A stretch of 64,000 nucleotides of DNA from Nostoc sp. NMS8 (GCF_017115045.1 NZ_JABXKK010000032.1:62001-126000), one strand, 5' to 3'; numbered from the stretch's first letter, positions 44,296 through 53,973 are shown. Program-made: numbers and translations. The notes: generated from the sequence alone by a model not told the origin.

Positions 44296-46398
44296 TCAGG
44301 TAACACCAAAGACAATCACTAAGCCCAAAACCGCCCCAAACACAATCAAGGCATAGAATTGAGCGCGACCGTTTTCTAGGTACTTCAGACCTTCACCGCT
44401 AACAAGGGTGAAAAAGCCTGTGAGGTTAACAGCACCATCAACAACGCGGAAGTCAACTTCCATAACTTGTCTAGCTAGGCGACGCAAGCCGAGGACAAAA
44501 ACGCGATGGTAAATGTCATCAAAGTACCACTTGTTGAGGGATAACTCGTAAAGTGGTTGGATTTTAGCAGCGATCGCACCTGGGTCAATTTTACGGCGCA
44601 AATACATTAGCGAAGCCAGGGTAATCGCAATCAAGGAAATTCCGACTGAGGCACCCGCCATGATGTAGAATTCCGTCGGATTGAACTCGGAAGCCTTTTC
44701 TATAACTTCGGAGAGAGTTTCCCTAGGAGGAAAGATAAACTCTTCAAAATAATTGGCGTAGGGAGTTCCCACTAAACCAATCAAAATCGAAGGCACAGCC
44801 AACAGTGCCAACGGCAGCGTCATTGTCCACGGCGATTCGTGGGGGGAGTCGCTGTGATGACCGTGGGAGTCATGGGAATCATGATGCTGACTAGTTGCCG
44901 CCAATTCTCCTTTCTTCATCGCCCCAGGCCCAAAATTCGGGACTGGTTCTTCTGACTCTAATTCCAGGACAATTGTCGCCGCAGCTTTTTTAAGTTTTTC
45001 CTTGATTTTCTGGTCATTACCCCGGAATTTGCCTTCAAATGTCATGAAATACATTCTAAACATATAGAAAGCTGTAATCCCGGCAGTTAACCAGCCAATC
45101 ATCCAGAGAAATGGGTTAGCCTCAAAAGCCTTCCCCAGAATTTCATCTTTTGACCAGAAGCCAGCAAAGGGTGGAATACCAGAAATTGCCAAGCAACCAA
45201 TCAAAAAAGTAATTGACGTGACGGGCATATACTTTCGCAGTCCACCCATCAAGCGCATATCTTGGGCTAAGGCGGGGTCGTGTCCAACAACACCTTCCAT
45301 ACCATGAATTACTGAACCTGAACCCAAGAACAGCATCGCCTTGAAATAGGCGTGGGTCATCAGGTGGAATAATCCAGCACTGTAGGAACCTATGCCCATT
45401 GCCATCACCATGTAACCAAGTTGGGAAATGGTGGAGTAAGCCAAGCCCTTTTTGATGTCGTTTTGGGTAATGGCAATGGTTGCCCCCAAAAACGCCGTAA
45501 ACGCCCCAGTAAAGGCAATGACATTCATTGCGGCTGGAACGTCTTCAAATACTGGGTACATCCGGGCAATGAGGAAAACACCCGCCGCCACCATTGTTGC
45601 CGCGTGAATCAAGGCAGAAATGGGGGTGGGGCCTTCCATTGCGTCTGGTAGCCAGACATGGAGGGGGAATTGGGCTGATTTCGCAACTGGCCCTAAGAAA
45701 ACTAAAATCGCAAACAGGACAGCGAGAAAATTGCTGATAGAACCTGATTCTACGAGTTGGGCGAGGCGATCGCCCATGATATTAAAATCAAAGCTTCCTG
45801 TTGCCCAGAACAGCCCCAAAATACCGAGTAACAGACCAAAGTCTCCGACGCGGTTGGTTACAAAGGCTTTTTGCGCGGCATCGGCTGCTGACTTGCGATC
45901 GTACCAAAAGCCGACCAGCAAGTAAGAACACATCCCGACCAGTTCCCAGAATATATAAATCTGTACTAGGTTGGGGCTGACCACCAGACCTAACATTGAG
46001 GAGCCAAACAAACTGAGATAGGCGTAAAACCTCACGTAACCGGGATCGTGAGCCATGTAGCCATCGGTGTAAAGCATGACTAAGCAGGCTACCGTTGTGA
46101 CAATCACCAGCATTAGGGCTGTCAGGTGGTCGATAGTGTAGCCCATGCTCAGGTGAAAATTACCTGCTGCTGCCCACTCAAAGGTGCGGAGATAAGGCGC
46201 GTGTCCTTGAATTTGACTCCATAACAAGGCAAACGACAGCGCCATAGCTGCTGCCATCATGGAGATAATCACCACAGCGTTAAGCTGCCGTAGGCGGTTT
46301 GTCACCTGATTCAACGAGATTAACCCTAGACCGACCAGCATTGCCCCAAGAAGAGGGAACACCGGAATCAGCCAGGCATACTGATAGATTACTTCCAT
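44296..46398 (-). CDS. ndhF: NAD(P)H-quinone oxidoreductase subunit 5 (NdhF)
   Basis: A 700-residue antiporter-like NDH-1 subunit with about 16 helices and the long lateral helix. Diagnostic segments are IFWELVGMCSYLLVGFWYDR with the conserved Glu, AQFPLHVWLPDAMEGPTPIS, SQLGYMVMAMGIG, and the His-rich loop near residue 510 (HHDSHDSHGHHSD) that interrupts the C-terminal part. It matches the NdhF1 type of respiratory NDH-1. The ATG at 46398 is used, with a GTG one codon earlier. ndhD lies downstream on the same strand but is separated by the kinase-GUN4 gene and a small plus-strand gene. Confidence 0.95.
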   Translation of the reverse strand: MEVIYQYAWLIPVFPLLGAMLVGLGLISLNQVTNRLRQLNAVVIISMMAAAMALSFALLWSQIQGHAPYLRTFEWAAAGNFHLSMGYTIDHLTALMLVIVTTVACLVMLYTDGYMAHDPGYVRFYAYLSLFGSSMLGLVVSPNLVQIYIFWELVGMCSYLLVGFWYDRKSAADAAQKAFVTNRVGDFGLLLGILGLFWATGSFDFNIMGDRLAQLVESGSISNFLAVLFAILVFLGPVAKSAQFPLHVWLPDAMEGPTPISALIHAATMVAAGVFLIARMYPVFEDVPAAMNVIAFTGAFTAFLGATIAITQNDIKKGLAYSTISQLGYMVMAMGIGSYSAGLFHLMTHAYFKAMLFLGSGSVIHGMEGVVGHDPALAQDMRLMGGLRKYMPVTSITFLIGCLAISGIPPFAGFWSKDEILGKAFEANPFLWMIGWLTAGITAFYMFRMYFMTFEGKFRGNDQKIKEKLKKAAATIVLELESEEPVPNFGPGAMKKGELAATSQHHDSHDSHGHHSDSPHESPWTMTLPLALLAVPSILIGLVGTPYANYFEEFIFPPRETLSEVIEKASEFNPTEFYIMAGASVGISLIAITLASLMYLRRKIDPGAIAAKIQPLYELSLNKWYFDDIYHRVFVLGLRRLARQVMEVDFRVVDGAVNLTGFFTLVSGEGLKYLENGRAQFYALIVFGAVLGLVIVFGVT

Positions 46399-46701
46399 CA
46401 CTGACGCCTACTTTTAGAATTCTTGATTAGCGTGTCCAAACTGTTAATAATTGTGACACACACCCTTTAGCATAAAATAACCCACCCAAGACTGATTGGG
46501 TGGGGTATTAAGCATGGTTTTAGATTTGGTCATTAGTCATTGGTCATTTGCCTCATACCCCATACCCTTCAGGAGTGCTGAGTACTGAGTGCTGAGTAAA
46601 GAAGTGAGATTCCCCACTCAGCATGGGCTAAACCTTAGCTATCCGCTAACGGAACTCGGAACTGTTTTGCCCCATGCCCCATGCCCAATGCCCAATATCA
46701 A
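46399..46701. repeat. Repeat-filled gap between ndhF and the thioredoxin gene
   Basis: 303 bases with several STRR families: TCATTAG/TCATTGG at about 46528-46550, GAGTGCT/GAGTACT at about 46573-46601, and CCCATGC/CCCAATG at about 46671-46696. No gene was seen. Confidence 0.75.
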
Positions 46702-47088
46702 TCAGGCTGATCGATATTCTAAATCCATTGCTTTGGAACTAGTGTAGATTTTCGGGCAATTACTGTAGCTGACTTTAATCTCTTCTAAAGCTAGACGTAA
46801 ATCTTCTCTGCCGCGAAAGCATTCCAAGCGATGGTAGACAGTACCATTTTTAATCAATAGTAAAGTAGGTAGTGATTTTAGCCTATAAGTAGTAGACAAT
46901 TTAAAATTTTGATCGGCGTTAACCCCAACTAATTTAATTTCTTCCCCACATTGGGCTTGAAATTCCAACAATAGTGGGTGGATAATCCGACACAAGCCAC
47001 ACCAAGGTGCTTCAAAATTAACTAAAACAGGAATAGGAGATTCTAAAACTTCTTGAGTAAATGTCCGCTCACTAACCGACAACACCAT
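46702..47088 (-). CDS. Thioredoxin family protein with WCGLC active site
   Basis: A 128-residue thioredoxin-fold protein. The active site reads APWCGLCR (Cys30 and Cys33), differing from the classical WCGPC. The cis-proline loop is SLPTLLLIKNG. The central strands are normal, but the C-terminus has an extra 20 residues with another Cys (SYSNCPKIYTSSK). It is likely a cytosolic disulfide reductase or reductant carrier of the cyanobacterial thioredoxin set. The Gly-Leu dipeptide should shift its redox potential. Its reductant and targets are unknown. Confidence 0.88.
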   Translation of the reverse strand: MVLSVSERTFTQEVLESPIPVLVNFEAPWCGLCRIIHPLLLEFQAQCGEEIKLVGVNADQNFKLSTTYRLKSLPTLLLIKNGTVYHRLECFRGREDLRLALEEIKVSYSNCPKIYTSSKAMDLEYRSA

Positions 47089-47234
47089 GACGCCTCTTGG
47101 ATTATAAGGTTTTTATATCAAACTAGCTATCAGGACTGAAGTGAAAGATTGGCAAGTCATTAAATGCCGATAGATGCTTTCAGGACACAAATTTCAGGAC
47201 ACTGAAAAATTGAGCGCGTTAATGTGTCTCTGAC

Positions 47235-47269
47235 AAAAAAGCCACCGTGGAAATCGCGCTGGCTTTTTT
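47235..47269. terminator. Bidirectional terminator hairpin
   Basis: AAAAAAGCCA (47235-47244) and TGGCTTTTTT (47260-47269) are perfect inverted copies, and the T/A-tracts allow termination on either strand. It lies 228 bases past the NnrU-like gene and upstream of the thioredoxin gene. The remaining gap 47089-47496 has no supported gene; an apparent minus-strand frame over the hairpin is rejected. Confidence 0.7.
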
Positions 47270-47496
47270 GGATGTTAAACTCCTGATTGCCATGGCTGCC
47301 TGGAGATTTAACTGAATCTGCCGCGTTTTCCCAACTAAAGGCAACTGACCAATGACTACCAATATAAAATTTCAAACTGACTCAATGCACCCCCATTTAT
47401 AGATGTTTGAATTTATCCTACATTGATTTGGGGCAATTGATAAGCTGAAATTTCCTCTATTTCGGATTTTTTGCTGACATTGGGGATCATCTAGAG

Positions 47497-48213
47497 TTAC
47501 CATCCTATTCTACTAGTTGCTTCCTGTAACAGAGGGTGAGACCACCAAAGCAAAGCGATAAAAATGGTAACTCCCAAGTAGGCAGGGCAAAGAAATTCCT
47601 GCCATTTGAGAGATTGACGCCCGTCAATAATTGCTTTAAAGGGAATAATTGAAGTCCGCTGTTTGGCAACTTCAAAAGCTTCGCCATAGCGATCGCTCAA
47701 ACGGCGATCCCCATGCCAAACCCCAAACAAGTGATGCAACACCAATCCAATGGAAGTCACAAGAGTAAAGGTAGTTCCCAACCAGAGAGTATGGGCAACA
47801 CACCAAATTATTTGCCCTATCATTTGGGGATGGCGGGTAATCCGAATAATTCCTGTTTCGTAGAGATGAACTTGGGGCTTTTGAATGGCAGCAATTTCTA
47901 GTAGATTGAAGGTAGCAGGATATAAAAACAAAAACGAGATTGCTGACAGCAGCCAAACAAATTCTCGCACTCCTGGCACTCCTTGTACCTGCCAAAGTTG
48001 CAAACCATCATAACGATGCCCAAAAAAGTAAATAATTAATATCACAGCCAACGGTAGGCTGACTAATGCAAAGAGAATGCGATAAAGCCTTGGGCCAATG
48101 TATTTTTCTGCCCAGGGACGCAAAGCAGCGCCTCCACTGTGAGCGATCGCAAAAACTATTTGTAACCCCAGTATGACAAAATGACTGGGTGTCAACCAAG
48201 AAATCAACGGCAT
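47497..48213 (-). CDS. NnrU family protein, possible 15-cis-zeta-carotene isomerase homologue
   Basis: A 238-residue membrane protein with about six helices. The NnrU/methyltransferase-like signature lies at GIIRITRHPQMIGQIIWCVA, followed by HHLFGVWHGDRRLSDRYGEA. Plant Z-ISO, a heme-dependent 15-cis-zeta-carotene isomerase, is a relative of NnrU, and cyanobacterial homologues are candidates for the same step; the conserved histidines here would suit heme ligands. That function is an inference from family knowledge. No carotenoid gene is adjacent. Confidence 0.78.
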   Translation of the reverse strand: MPLISWLTPSHFVILGLQIVFAIAHSGGAALRPWAEKYIGPRLYRILFALVSLPLAVILIIYFFGHRYDGLQLWQVQGVPGVREFVWLLSAISFLFLYPATFNLLEIAAIQKPQVHLYETGIIRITRHPQMIGQIIWCVAHTLWLGTTFTLVTSIGLVLHHLFGVWHGDRRLSDRYGEAFEVAKQRTSIIPFKAIIDGRQSLKWQEFLCPAYLGVTIFIALLWWSHPLLQEATSRIGW

Positions 48214-48357
48214 ATAAACGAGTGAAGTAATTTAAAGAAAATTGAATTCAGTACAACCAATACCACAAAGTATTCAAAAGGGGACTTTAGTCAAGATGTT
48301 GTGCCACTGTCTTTTTCGAGTCAAGCCTTCAAGTTCAATATGCAACGAATCATACCC

Positions 48358-48465
48358 AGCTGATTGCTGCTAAACGTGATTTGTTGTGTGCATCAGGAAT
48401 CGCACCTTTATAGTCTGTATATCGATCTAGCTGATTGCTGCTAAACCTGATTTGTTGTGTGCATC
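48358..48465. repeat. Direct repeat pair upstream of the LysR-type gene
   Basis: Two 37-base copies at 48358-48394 and 48429-48465, beginning AGCTGATTGCTGCTAAAC and ending TTGTTGTGTGCATC, with a single mismatch and an offset of 71 bases. The second copy ends 31 bases before the LysR ATG. Confidence 0.8.
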
Positions 48466-48496
48466 CGCTCCTTTCAAAGTTTGTGGGTTGAGCCTT

Positions 48497-49510
48497 ATGT
48501 CTGACCTTCCTTTCACTTTAGATCAGTTACGTATTTTAAAAGCGATCGCCCAAGAAGGAAGCTTCAAGCGTGCCGCTGATAGTCTTTACGTCTCCCAGCC
48601 CGCCGTCAGTTTGCAAGTCCAAAATCTCGAACGGCAACTCGATGTCCCCTTATTCGACCGCGGAGGACGACGCGCCCAATTAACCGAAGCCGGACATCTA
48701 CTCTTAAGCTACGGTGAAAAAATCCTCAGTCTGTGTCAGGAAACTTGCCGCGCCATTGAGGATTTACAAAATCTCCAAGGTGGGACTTTAATTGTCGGTG
48801 CTTCTCAAACTACTGGCACTTATCTATTGCCCAGAATGATCGGCATGTTCCGGCAAAAATATGCTGATGTGGCAGTGCAATTACACGTCCACTCTACCCG
48901 GCGAACTGCTTGGAGTGTCGCGAATGGACAAGTTGATCTGGCGATTATCGGCGGGGAAATTCCTGGTGAACTCTCAGAATCTTTAGAAGTTATTCCTTAC
49001 GCTGAAGATGAACTAGCCCTGATTCTACCTGTCTTTCATCCCTTTACCAAACTTGAGAAAATCCAAAAAGAAGACCTATATAAATTACAATTCATTGCCC
49101 TAGATTCCCAATCGACTATCCGCAAAGTAATTGACCAAGTGCTAGGACGCTGTGAAATTGATACCAGACGTTTTAAAGTTGAAATGGAATTAAATTCCAT
49201 TGAAGCGATTAAAAATGCTGTGCAATCTGGTTTAGGGGCTGCTTTTGTTTCAACTAGTGCGATCGCTAAAGAGCTACAAATGGGCGTTTTGCATCGTACT
49301 CCCATTGAAGGTGTAGTTGTCAAACGGACACTGTGGCTGATTTTTAATCCCAATCGCTATAGATCCAAGGCCGCAGAAGCCTTTAGTCAAGAAATTTTGC
49401 CCCAGTTCGCTAACCCAGGATGGAATCAAGATGTGTTAAAATTAGCACAAAAAAACATAGTATTAACTACATTGGAGGTAGCAACACCCAGCTTATCCGG
49501 CGAAGACTAA
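48497..49510 (+). CDS. LysR family transcriptional regulator (RbcR-like)
   Basis: A 337-residue LysR-type regulator. The N-terminal winged HTH ([20 protein letters not shown], then [18 protein letters not shown]) is close in wording to RbcR/CmpR/NdhR proteins, which control carbon-fixation and carbon-uptake genes in cyanobacteria. A periplasmic-binding-protein-like effector domain (about 95-300) follows. The ATG at 48497 fits the domain start; the open frame begins earlier at a TTG. It is divergent from the NnrU-like gene. The exact regulon cannot be read from sequence; RbcR is the most likely assignment. Confidence 0.85.
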   Translation: MSDLPFTLDQLRILKAIAQEGSFKRAADSLYVSQPAVSLQVQNLERQLDVPLFDRGGRRAQLTEAGHLLLSYGEKILSLCQETCRAIEDLQNLQGGTLIVGASQTTGTYLLPRMIGMFRQKYADVAVQLHVHSTRRTAWSVANGQVDLAIIGGEIPGELSESLEVIPYAEDELALILPVFHPFTKLEKIQKEDLYKLQFIALDSQSTIRKVIDQVLGRCEIDTRRFKVEMELNSIEAIKNAVQSGLGAAFVSTSAIAKELQMGVLHRTPIEGVVVKRTLWLIFNPNRYRSKAAEAFSQEILPQFANPGWNQDVLKLAQKNIVLTTLEVATPSLSGED

Positions 49511-49869
49511 AATCAAGTTATTAGTCATTTGTCCTTTGTTTTTTTGTAAATGACCAAATAATTCGTAATGACGCTCCTCTGTCGCTCATAGCGTTGCCAT
49601 GCCGTTGGCGAAGCCTCTCGTAGAGAAAGCTTTACGCTACGCTAACGTAATTCGTAAATTATTAACCCATCGATGTTTGTACAGGATGCCGTAGACAAGC
49701 CAAGGGTTTGATATCAGGAAAAAAGTTTCCTGTTCTCCAATTAATAAATTTAGCTGTTCTGTAACCTGAACTAATTACGAATTACGTAGCTTGCTTCTCG
49801 CTATTGGCGTAACATCTCGTAGAGAAGGTGAACATTATCAATTACGAATTATTTTGACTAATCACGAAA
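49511..49869. repeat. Repeat-rich spacer before the kinase gene
   Basis: 359 bases. Two CTCGTAGAGA-type dispersed repeats (about 49585-49640 and 49788-49830) are each flanked by AATTCGTAAT or ATTACGAATTA blocks, which recur in direct and inverted orientation. No gene was seen. Confidence 0.65.
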
Positions 49870-51261
49870 ATGGAAGTTTACTGCACTCGTCCACGTTGTC
49901 CACGCCCACAAAACTATTTTGCCGATTTAGACGATATTACGACGCTGAAAACAACCCAGCAGAAGTATTGCACTACCTGTGGTATGCCACTGATGCTAGA
50001 TGGTCGATATGTGCCAACAAAGCTATTGGGAAGGGGCGGTTTTGGAGCAGCCTTTTTGGCACGCGATCGCCGAATACCAGGAATGCGTCAATGCGTGGTT
50101 AAGCAGTTTCAACCTGCGGGAAATTTGACTTCAAGTCAACTGCAACAAGCGCAGTTAATGTTTGAGAGAGAAGCAGAAGTTTTAGCACAGCTTGGTAACG
50201 ACCACGAGCAAATTCCTGATTTATTTGCCTTCTTTCCAGTAATAGTTAATAGCTTGCAATCAGGACAAGAAGACCAATTTTTTTACTTGGTGCAAGAATA
50301 CATTGATGGGCAAAACCTAGAGGAAGAATTAGTTCAACAAGGCAAATTCTCTGAACAGCAAGTGTTACAGGTATTGCAAGAAATCCTGAAAGTACTAGAG
50401 TTTGTTCATGAAAGAGGCATTATCCACAGAGATATCAAACCTTCAAACATCATGCGTCGTCGTGATGGTAAACTTTTTTTACTAGATTTTGGTGCAGTCA
50501 AGCAAGTAACAAATGCTCCTTCTGCGGCTGCTTCCACAGGAATTTATTCTATGGGATTTGCACCGCCTGAACAGATGACTGGAGGTCAAGTATTTCCATC
50601 TACGGACTTATACGCTTTAGCTGTCACTTTGATTACCTTATTAACACATCAGGAAGCAATTCAACTATTTGATGCCTATAGCAACCAGTGGAAATGGCGA
50701 TCGCAAGTAAATATCAACCCCCGCCTTGCTGACATTTTCGATAAGATGCTGCTACCTGCTGCTAATCAGCGCTTCCAGTCAGCGCAAGAAGTTCTACGTG
50801 CCCTTAGTTCACAGGCCTTAGCTCCTACACAACTTAATTCACCCTCTGCAACACTCCCGCCACAAGCATCCAAAGGTTCCAGTATTTTCGCCCGCCGTTC
50901 ATCAACTCAACCAGCGTTTTCTACATTGGAATTATTGGGTGGGGCGGCATTTAGTGGATTTGAGGGTGCATTAATCGCGATCGCCCTCTTCAGTCTAGTA
51001 AAATCACCAATAATTGTTTTTACTACTTCCGCCCTGATTTTAGTTATACTAATTTTTGCCCAAACTAGGCGGTGGATTGAAAAGTTCGATTTATTAATTA
51101 TTCCCACAATTACTTTTGCAATTATTTTTTTTCTCCCATTTTTACGGGGTGGTCTTGACATTGTGCCAGTGGTTATTTTAACCGTTGCAGCTGGTTTAGT
51201 AGCTATTTCACTGACAGCCATATTTCGACTTATTTATAAATTATTATCTCTCTTACTTTAA
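49870..51261 (+). CDS. Serine/threonine protein kinase with N-terminal zinc ribbon and C-terminal membrane domain
   Basis: A 463-residue Hanks-type kinase. Four cysteines near the start (Cys5, Cys10, Cys34, Cys37 in YCTTCGMPL) make a putative zinc ribbon. The kinase domain (about 48-310) has GRGGFGAAF (54-62), Lys78, HRDIKPSN (186-193), DFG (206-208) and MGFAPPEQM. After a Ser/Pro-rich linker, four hydrophobic helices (about 350-463) anchor the C-terminus. It should phosphorylate cytosolic targets from the membrane. The next gene starts 27 bases downstream and encodes an anchored PstS-like protein, suggesting cotranscription and a sensing partnership; that link is inferred. Confidence 0.9.
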   Translation: MEVYCTRPRCPRPQNYFADLDDITTLKTTQQKYCTTCGMPLMLDGRYVPTKLLGRGGFGAAFLARDRRIPGMRQCVVKQFQPAGNLTSSQLQQAQLMFEREAEVLAQLGNDHEQIPDLFAFFPVIVNSLQSGQEDQFFYLVQEYIDGQNLEEELVQQGKFSEQQVLQVLQEILKVLEFVHERGIIHRDIKPSNIMRRRDGKLFLLDFGAVKQVTNAPSAAASTGIYSMGFAPPEQMTGGQVFPSTDLYALAVTLITLLTHQEAIQLFDAYSNQWKWRSQVNINPRLADIFDKMLLPAANQRFQSAQEVLRALSSQALAPTQLNSPSATLPPQASKGSSIFARRSSTQPAFSTLELLGGAAFSGFEGALIAIALFSLVKSPIIVFTTSALILVILIFAQTRRWIEKFDLLIIPTITFAIIFFLPFLRGGLDIVPVVILTVAAGLVAISLTAIFRLIYKLLSLLL

Positions 51262-51288
51262 AAAACTCCTGGTGCTAACAGCTACATA

Positions 51289-52338
51289 ATGTCTCAAAAA
51301 AACGAAACAATTAGTCTTTTTTTAGCCATTATCATCACCGTTGGTTTAATCTTTGGTGGTCTATGGTTTCTTATGGAACGCTGGGCGCAATTAAACGGAA
51401 CTGTTTCTAAAGCTTCAGGGAGTAGCAACACAGGTAATCCCATAAACCAGTTTATCAACAACAATAAATGTAATGTGCCAAATCTCCCAGAAGGAACATT
51501 CAACTATGGTGGTAGTACAACCTGGGCACCCATTCGTAAAGACGTGGACTCAGTATTAGAAACCCTTTGCCCTCAGTTTACTTTACGCTATACTCAACCT
51601 CCTTCAGTCCAAGCCGGCTCTGGAACTGGGATTCGGATGTTGATAGATAATCAACTAGCTTTTTCTCAATCTTCTCGCTCAGTTAAAGCTGAAGAAAATA
51701 CCGAAGCTAAACAAAAAGAATTTAGTTTGAAAGAAATTCCGGTGGCCATTGATGGTATAGCGATCGCAGTTAACCACAATCTCAATATCCCAGGTTTAAC
51801 TGTCGCCCAACTCAAAGACATCTACACGGGCAAAATTACTAATTGGCAACAAGTAGGTGGGCCAAATTTAGCAATTACAGTCTACTCTCGCAGTAAAGAA
51901 GCTGGGGGTACAGTAGAGTTTTTTGTAGAAAATGTTTTAAATAAAGAGAATTTTGCTACCAACATTAGTTACATTGGTACGACCACAGAAGCCGTGCGAA
52001 AAGTAGCAATGAATACTGGCGCAATTTACTATGCTTCTGCCTCAGAGATTGTACCCCAGTGTACGATTAAGTCTTTACCATTAGGGCGGATAAACGGTCA
52101 ATTTGTGCCTCCCTACCAAGAACCATTTATACCTCAATCTGAATGCCCAAGTAAGCGGAATCAGTTGAATAATAAAGTATTTCGGAGTGCAAACTACGCA
52201 ATTACCCGCAATTTATTTGTAATTGTTAAACAGAATGGTCAAAGAGATCAGCAAGCTGGGGAAGCTTATGCAAATTGGCTTTTGACATCTCAAGGCCAAG
52301 AACCGATCGAAAAAGCTGGATTTGTCAGAATTAAATGA
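51289..52338 (+). CDS. Membrane-anchored PstS-like substrate-binding protein (copy 1)
   Basis: A 349-residue protein. MSQKNET precedes one uncleaved-looking membrane helix (about 8-30, SLFLAIIITVGLIFGGLWFL), then a periplasmic PstS-like type 2 binding domain. The oxyanion-binding signatures are FNYGGSTTW and GSGTGIRMLI, followed by PVAIDGIAIAVN and YTGKITNWQQVGGPN. No lipobox or Ala-x-Ala site is visible. It starts 27 bases after the kinase gene. A second copy lies at 55770 and a related anchored protein at 53974. No PstC, PstA or PstB gene is near, so transport is less likely than sensing or ligand capture. Phosphate specificity is inferred from family. Confidence 0.85.
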   Translation: MSQKNETISLFLAIIITVGLIFGGLWFLMERWAQLNGTVSKASGSSNTGNPINQFINNNKCNVPNLPEGTFNYGGSTTWAPIRKDVDSVLETLCPQFTLRYTQPPSVQAGSGTGIRMLIDNQLAFSQSSRSVKAEENTEAKQKEFSLKEIPVAIDGIAIAVNHNLNIPGLTVAQLKDIYTGKITNWQQVGGPNLAITVYSRSKEAGGTVEFFVENVLNKENFATNISYIGTTTEAVRKVAMNTGAIYYASASEIVPQCTIKSLPLGRINGQFVPPYQEPFIPQSECPSKRNQLNNKVFRSANYAITRNLFVIVKQNGQRDQQAGEAYANWLLTSQGQEPIEKAGFVRIK

Positions 52339-52487
52339 TCAAAATGGTTAGATTTAGCCAAATAATTAAATTAGGACTTATGCAAAAACTCTTATTTACT
52401 CCGTGTTCTCTGTGTCTTGAGTAGTTTGTTTTTTATCGAGGAAGGCAGTTCTTGCTGAGGGCAGGAGGCACGAGTAAAACTGCCCGG

Positions 52488-52550
52488 CGCTCTCTACGAG
52501 ACGCCAAGAGCGAACGCGGACTCGCTAACCCTGCGCTATCTGTTTCCTGC
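52488..52550. repeat. Dispersed CTCTACGAGACG repeat upstream of the Gfo/Idh gene
   Basis: GGCGCTCTCTACGAGACGCC, then GAGCGAACGCGGACTCGC. It is related to copies at about 24278, 25679, 25805, 49600 and 49810. Confidence 0.6.
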
Positions 52551-52594
52551 CGAGTTATACGATTTTAATCAGAGGAATGTTTTAAGGAAAAATT

Positions 52595-53680
52595 ATGAGC
52601 AACGAAAAGATTCGAGTAGGTATTATCGGCGTGGGTGGCTGGGCAAAATACGGGCACATCCCCGCACTACAATACCTAGAGGACTTTGAGATAATTGCGG
52701 TATCGAGCCGCAAGAAAGAAACCGCCGAAGAGTACGCGGCAAAGTTTAACATTTTGCATGCTTTCGGTGACGAGCAGGCGCTCATTAACCACCCTGATGT
52801 AGATATTGTTGTGATCTTAGCGCCAGCCCCTGAACATGCCCGGTATGCCAAAGCTGCGATTGCGGCAGGAAAAGATGTCTACAGTGAGTGGCCACTCACG
52901 ACCAAGACCTCCGAATCGGAAGAACTTCTGTCCTTGGCCGAAGCAAAAGGTGTTAGGCATATCGTCGGCCTCCAGCGCCGTCTCGGGGCGAGTGCCCGCT
53001 ATACCCGAGATTTGGTAAAGCAGGGGTACGTGGGTAAAATTCGATCTGCCCGCATGACTGTTAGCGTGGACGCTTTCATGCCTACCATGCCCGGAAGATA
53101 CGAGTGGGCTTTCCACGCTTCCAATTTTTCGCACGTCCTTTCCATTTACGGTGGTCACTTTATGGACATGCTTTTCCAATCCGTTGGCTTCCCGAAAAAG
53201 CTGACCGCAGTTGTAGAGAATCAGTTTCCTTTCTTTACAGTTGAGGAGACGGGAGAAAAAATTCCCACAACGAATCCTAACGAGGTGATGGTAATTGGCA
53301 CCCTGGAAGATGGAGGGCTGTTTTCAGTTCAACTCGAAGGTGGTCAACGACATCGCACTGGTCTCCAGATCGACATTACAGGAACTGAAGGGGTTCTAAA
53401 AGTTACGAACCCGCGTGCCTTTGAAAATAAGGAGGACAACTCCATCGAAGGAGTGAACGGCGATGGGTCGTCCCTATCCCCGCTTCCGGTGCCCGCTGAA
53501 TACCAATCGCTTGCGAACTCCCACCTGGACGCAAGCGTGCTAGATGTGGCCTATCTCTACGCCGCGTATGCACGCGACAGAAAAAACGGGACATCAGAAG
53601 CGAGTAATTTCAGAGATGCTGTGCGGCAACATCAACTGATCGATCAGATTGTCCAAACGTCCGAAACTTTTTTCAAATAG
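52595..53680 (+). CDS. Gfo/Idh/MocA family oxidoreductase
   Basis: A 361-residue NAD(P)-dependent oxidoreductase of the Gfo/Idh/MocA family, acting on sugars or similar polyols. The Rossmann motif GIIGVGGWAKYGHIPAL (about 9-25) starts the cofactor domain, and GKDVYSEWPL (about 92-101) is the EKP-type motif with Trp in place of Lys. The C-terminal beta-sheet domain has GGHFMDML, where His is the usual catalytic residue. AAGGAAA precedes the ATG. Its base composition is visibly richer in G+C than its neighbours and it has no HIP1 site, suggesting recent transfer into the kinase/SBP series. Confidence 0.85.
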   Translation: MSNEKIRVGIIGVGGWAKYGHIPALQYLEDFEIIAVSSRKKETAEEYAAKFNILHAFGDEQALINHPDVDIVVILAPAPEHARYAKAAIAAGKDVYSEWPLTTKTSESEELLSLAEAKGVRHIVGLQRRLGASARYTRDLVKQGYVGKIRSARMTVSVDAFMPTMPGRYEWAFHASNFSHVLSIYGGHFMDMLFQSVGFPKKLTAVVENQFPFFTVEETGEKIPTTNPNEVMVIGTLEDGGLFSVQLEGGQRHRTGLQIDITGTEGVLKVTNPRAFENKEDNSIEGVNGDGSSLSPLPVPAEYQSLANSHLDASVLDVAYLYAAYARDRKNGTSEASNFRDAVRQHQLIDQIVQTSETFFK

Positions 53681-53973
53681 GGACGCAGTAGGCATCCGTG
53701 AGAGGTTAAGGTAATTGCACTAATATCTGCGAGGGTGCAGGAAAAGGGGATAAATCCAGCATTGAGACTGGTTTTCGCAGGGCTTTGACTATCCCTAAAT
53801 CTTGATTTTCTTTCTCCCGCGCACACAATTATCATTAAGAGCTTTTTGAGTATTTTAGCTGATTGACCAAAGGCACCTTATTCTAAAATTTCACGGATGG
53901 GTGGGTCTGAATCTTCAACTGAATCCGTAAGTTCTACAAATAATAAACATTTTTACTTTATTCAAACTTGTTC

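Noticed and set aside
47160..47375. Minus-strand open frame of 71 codons
   Set aside because: A perfect bidirectional terminator hairpin (47235-47269) lies within it, and no SD or family match is visible.
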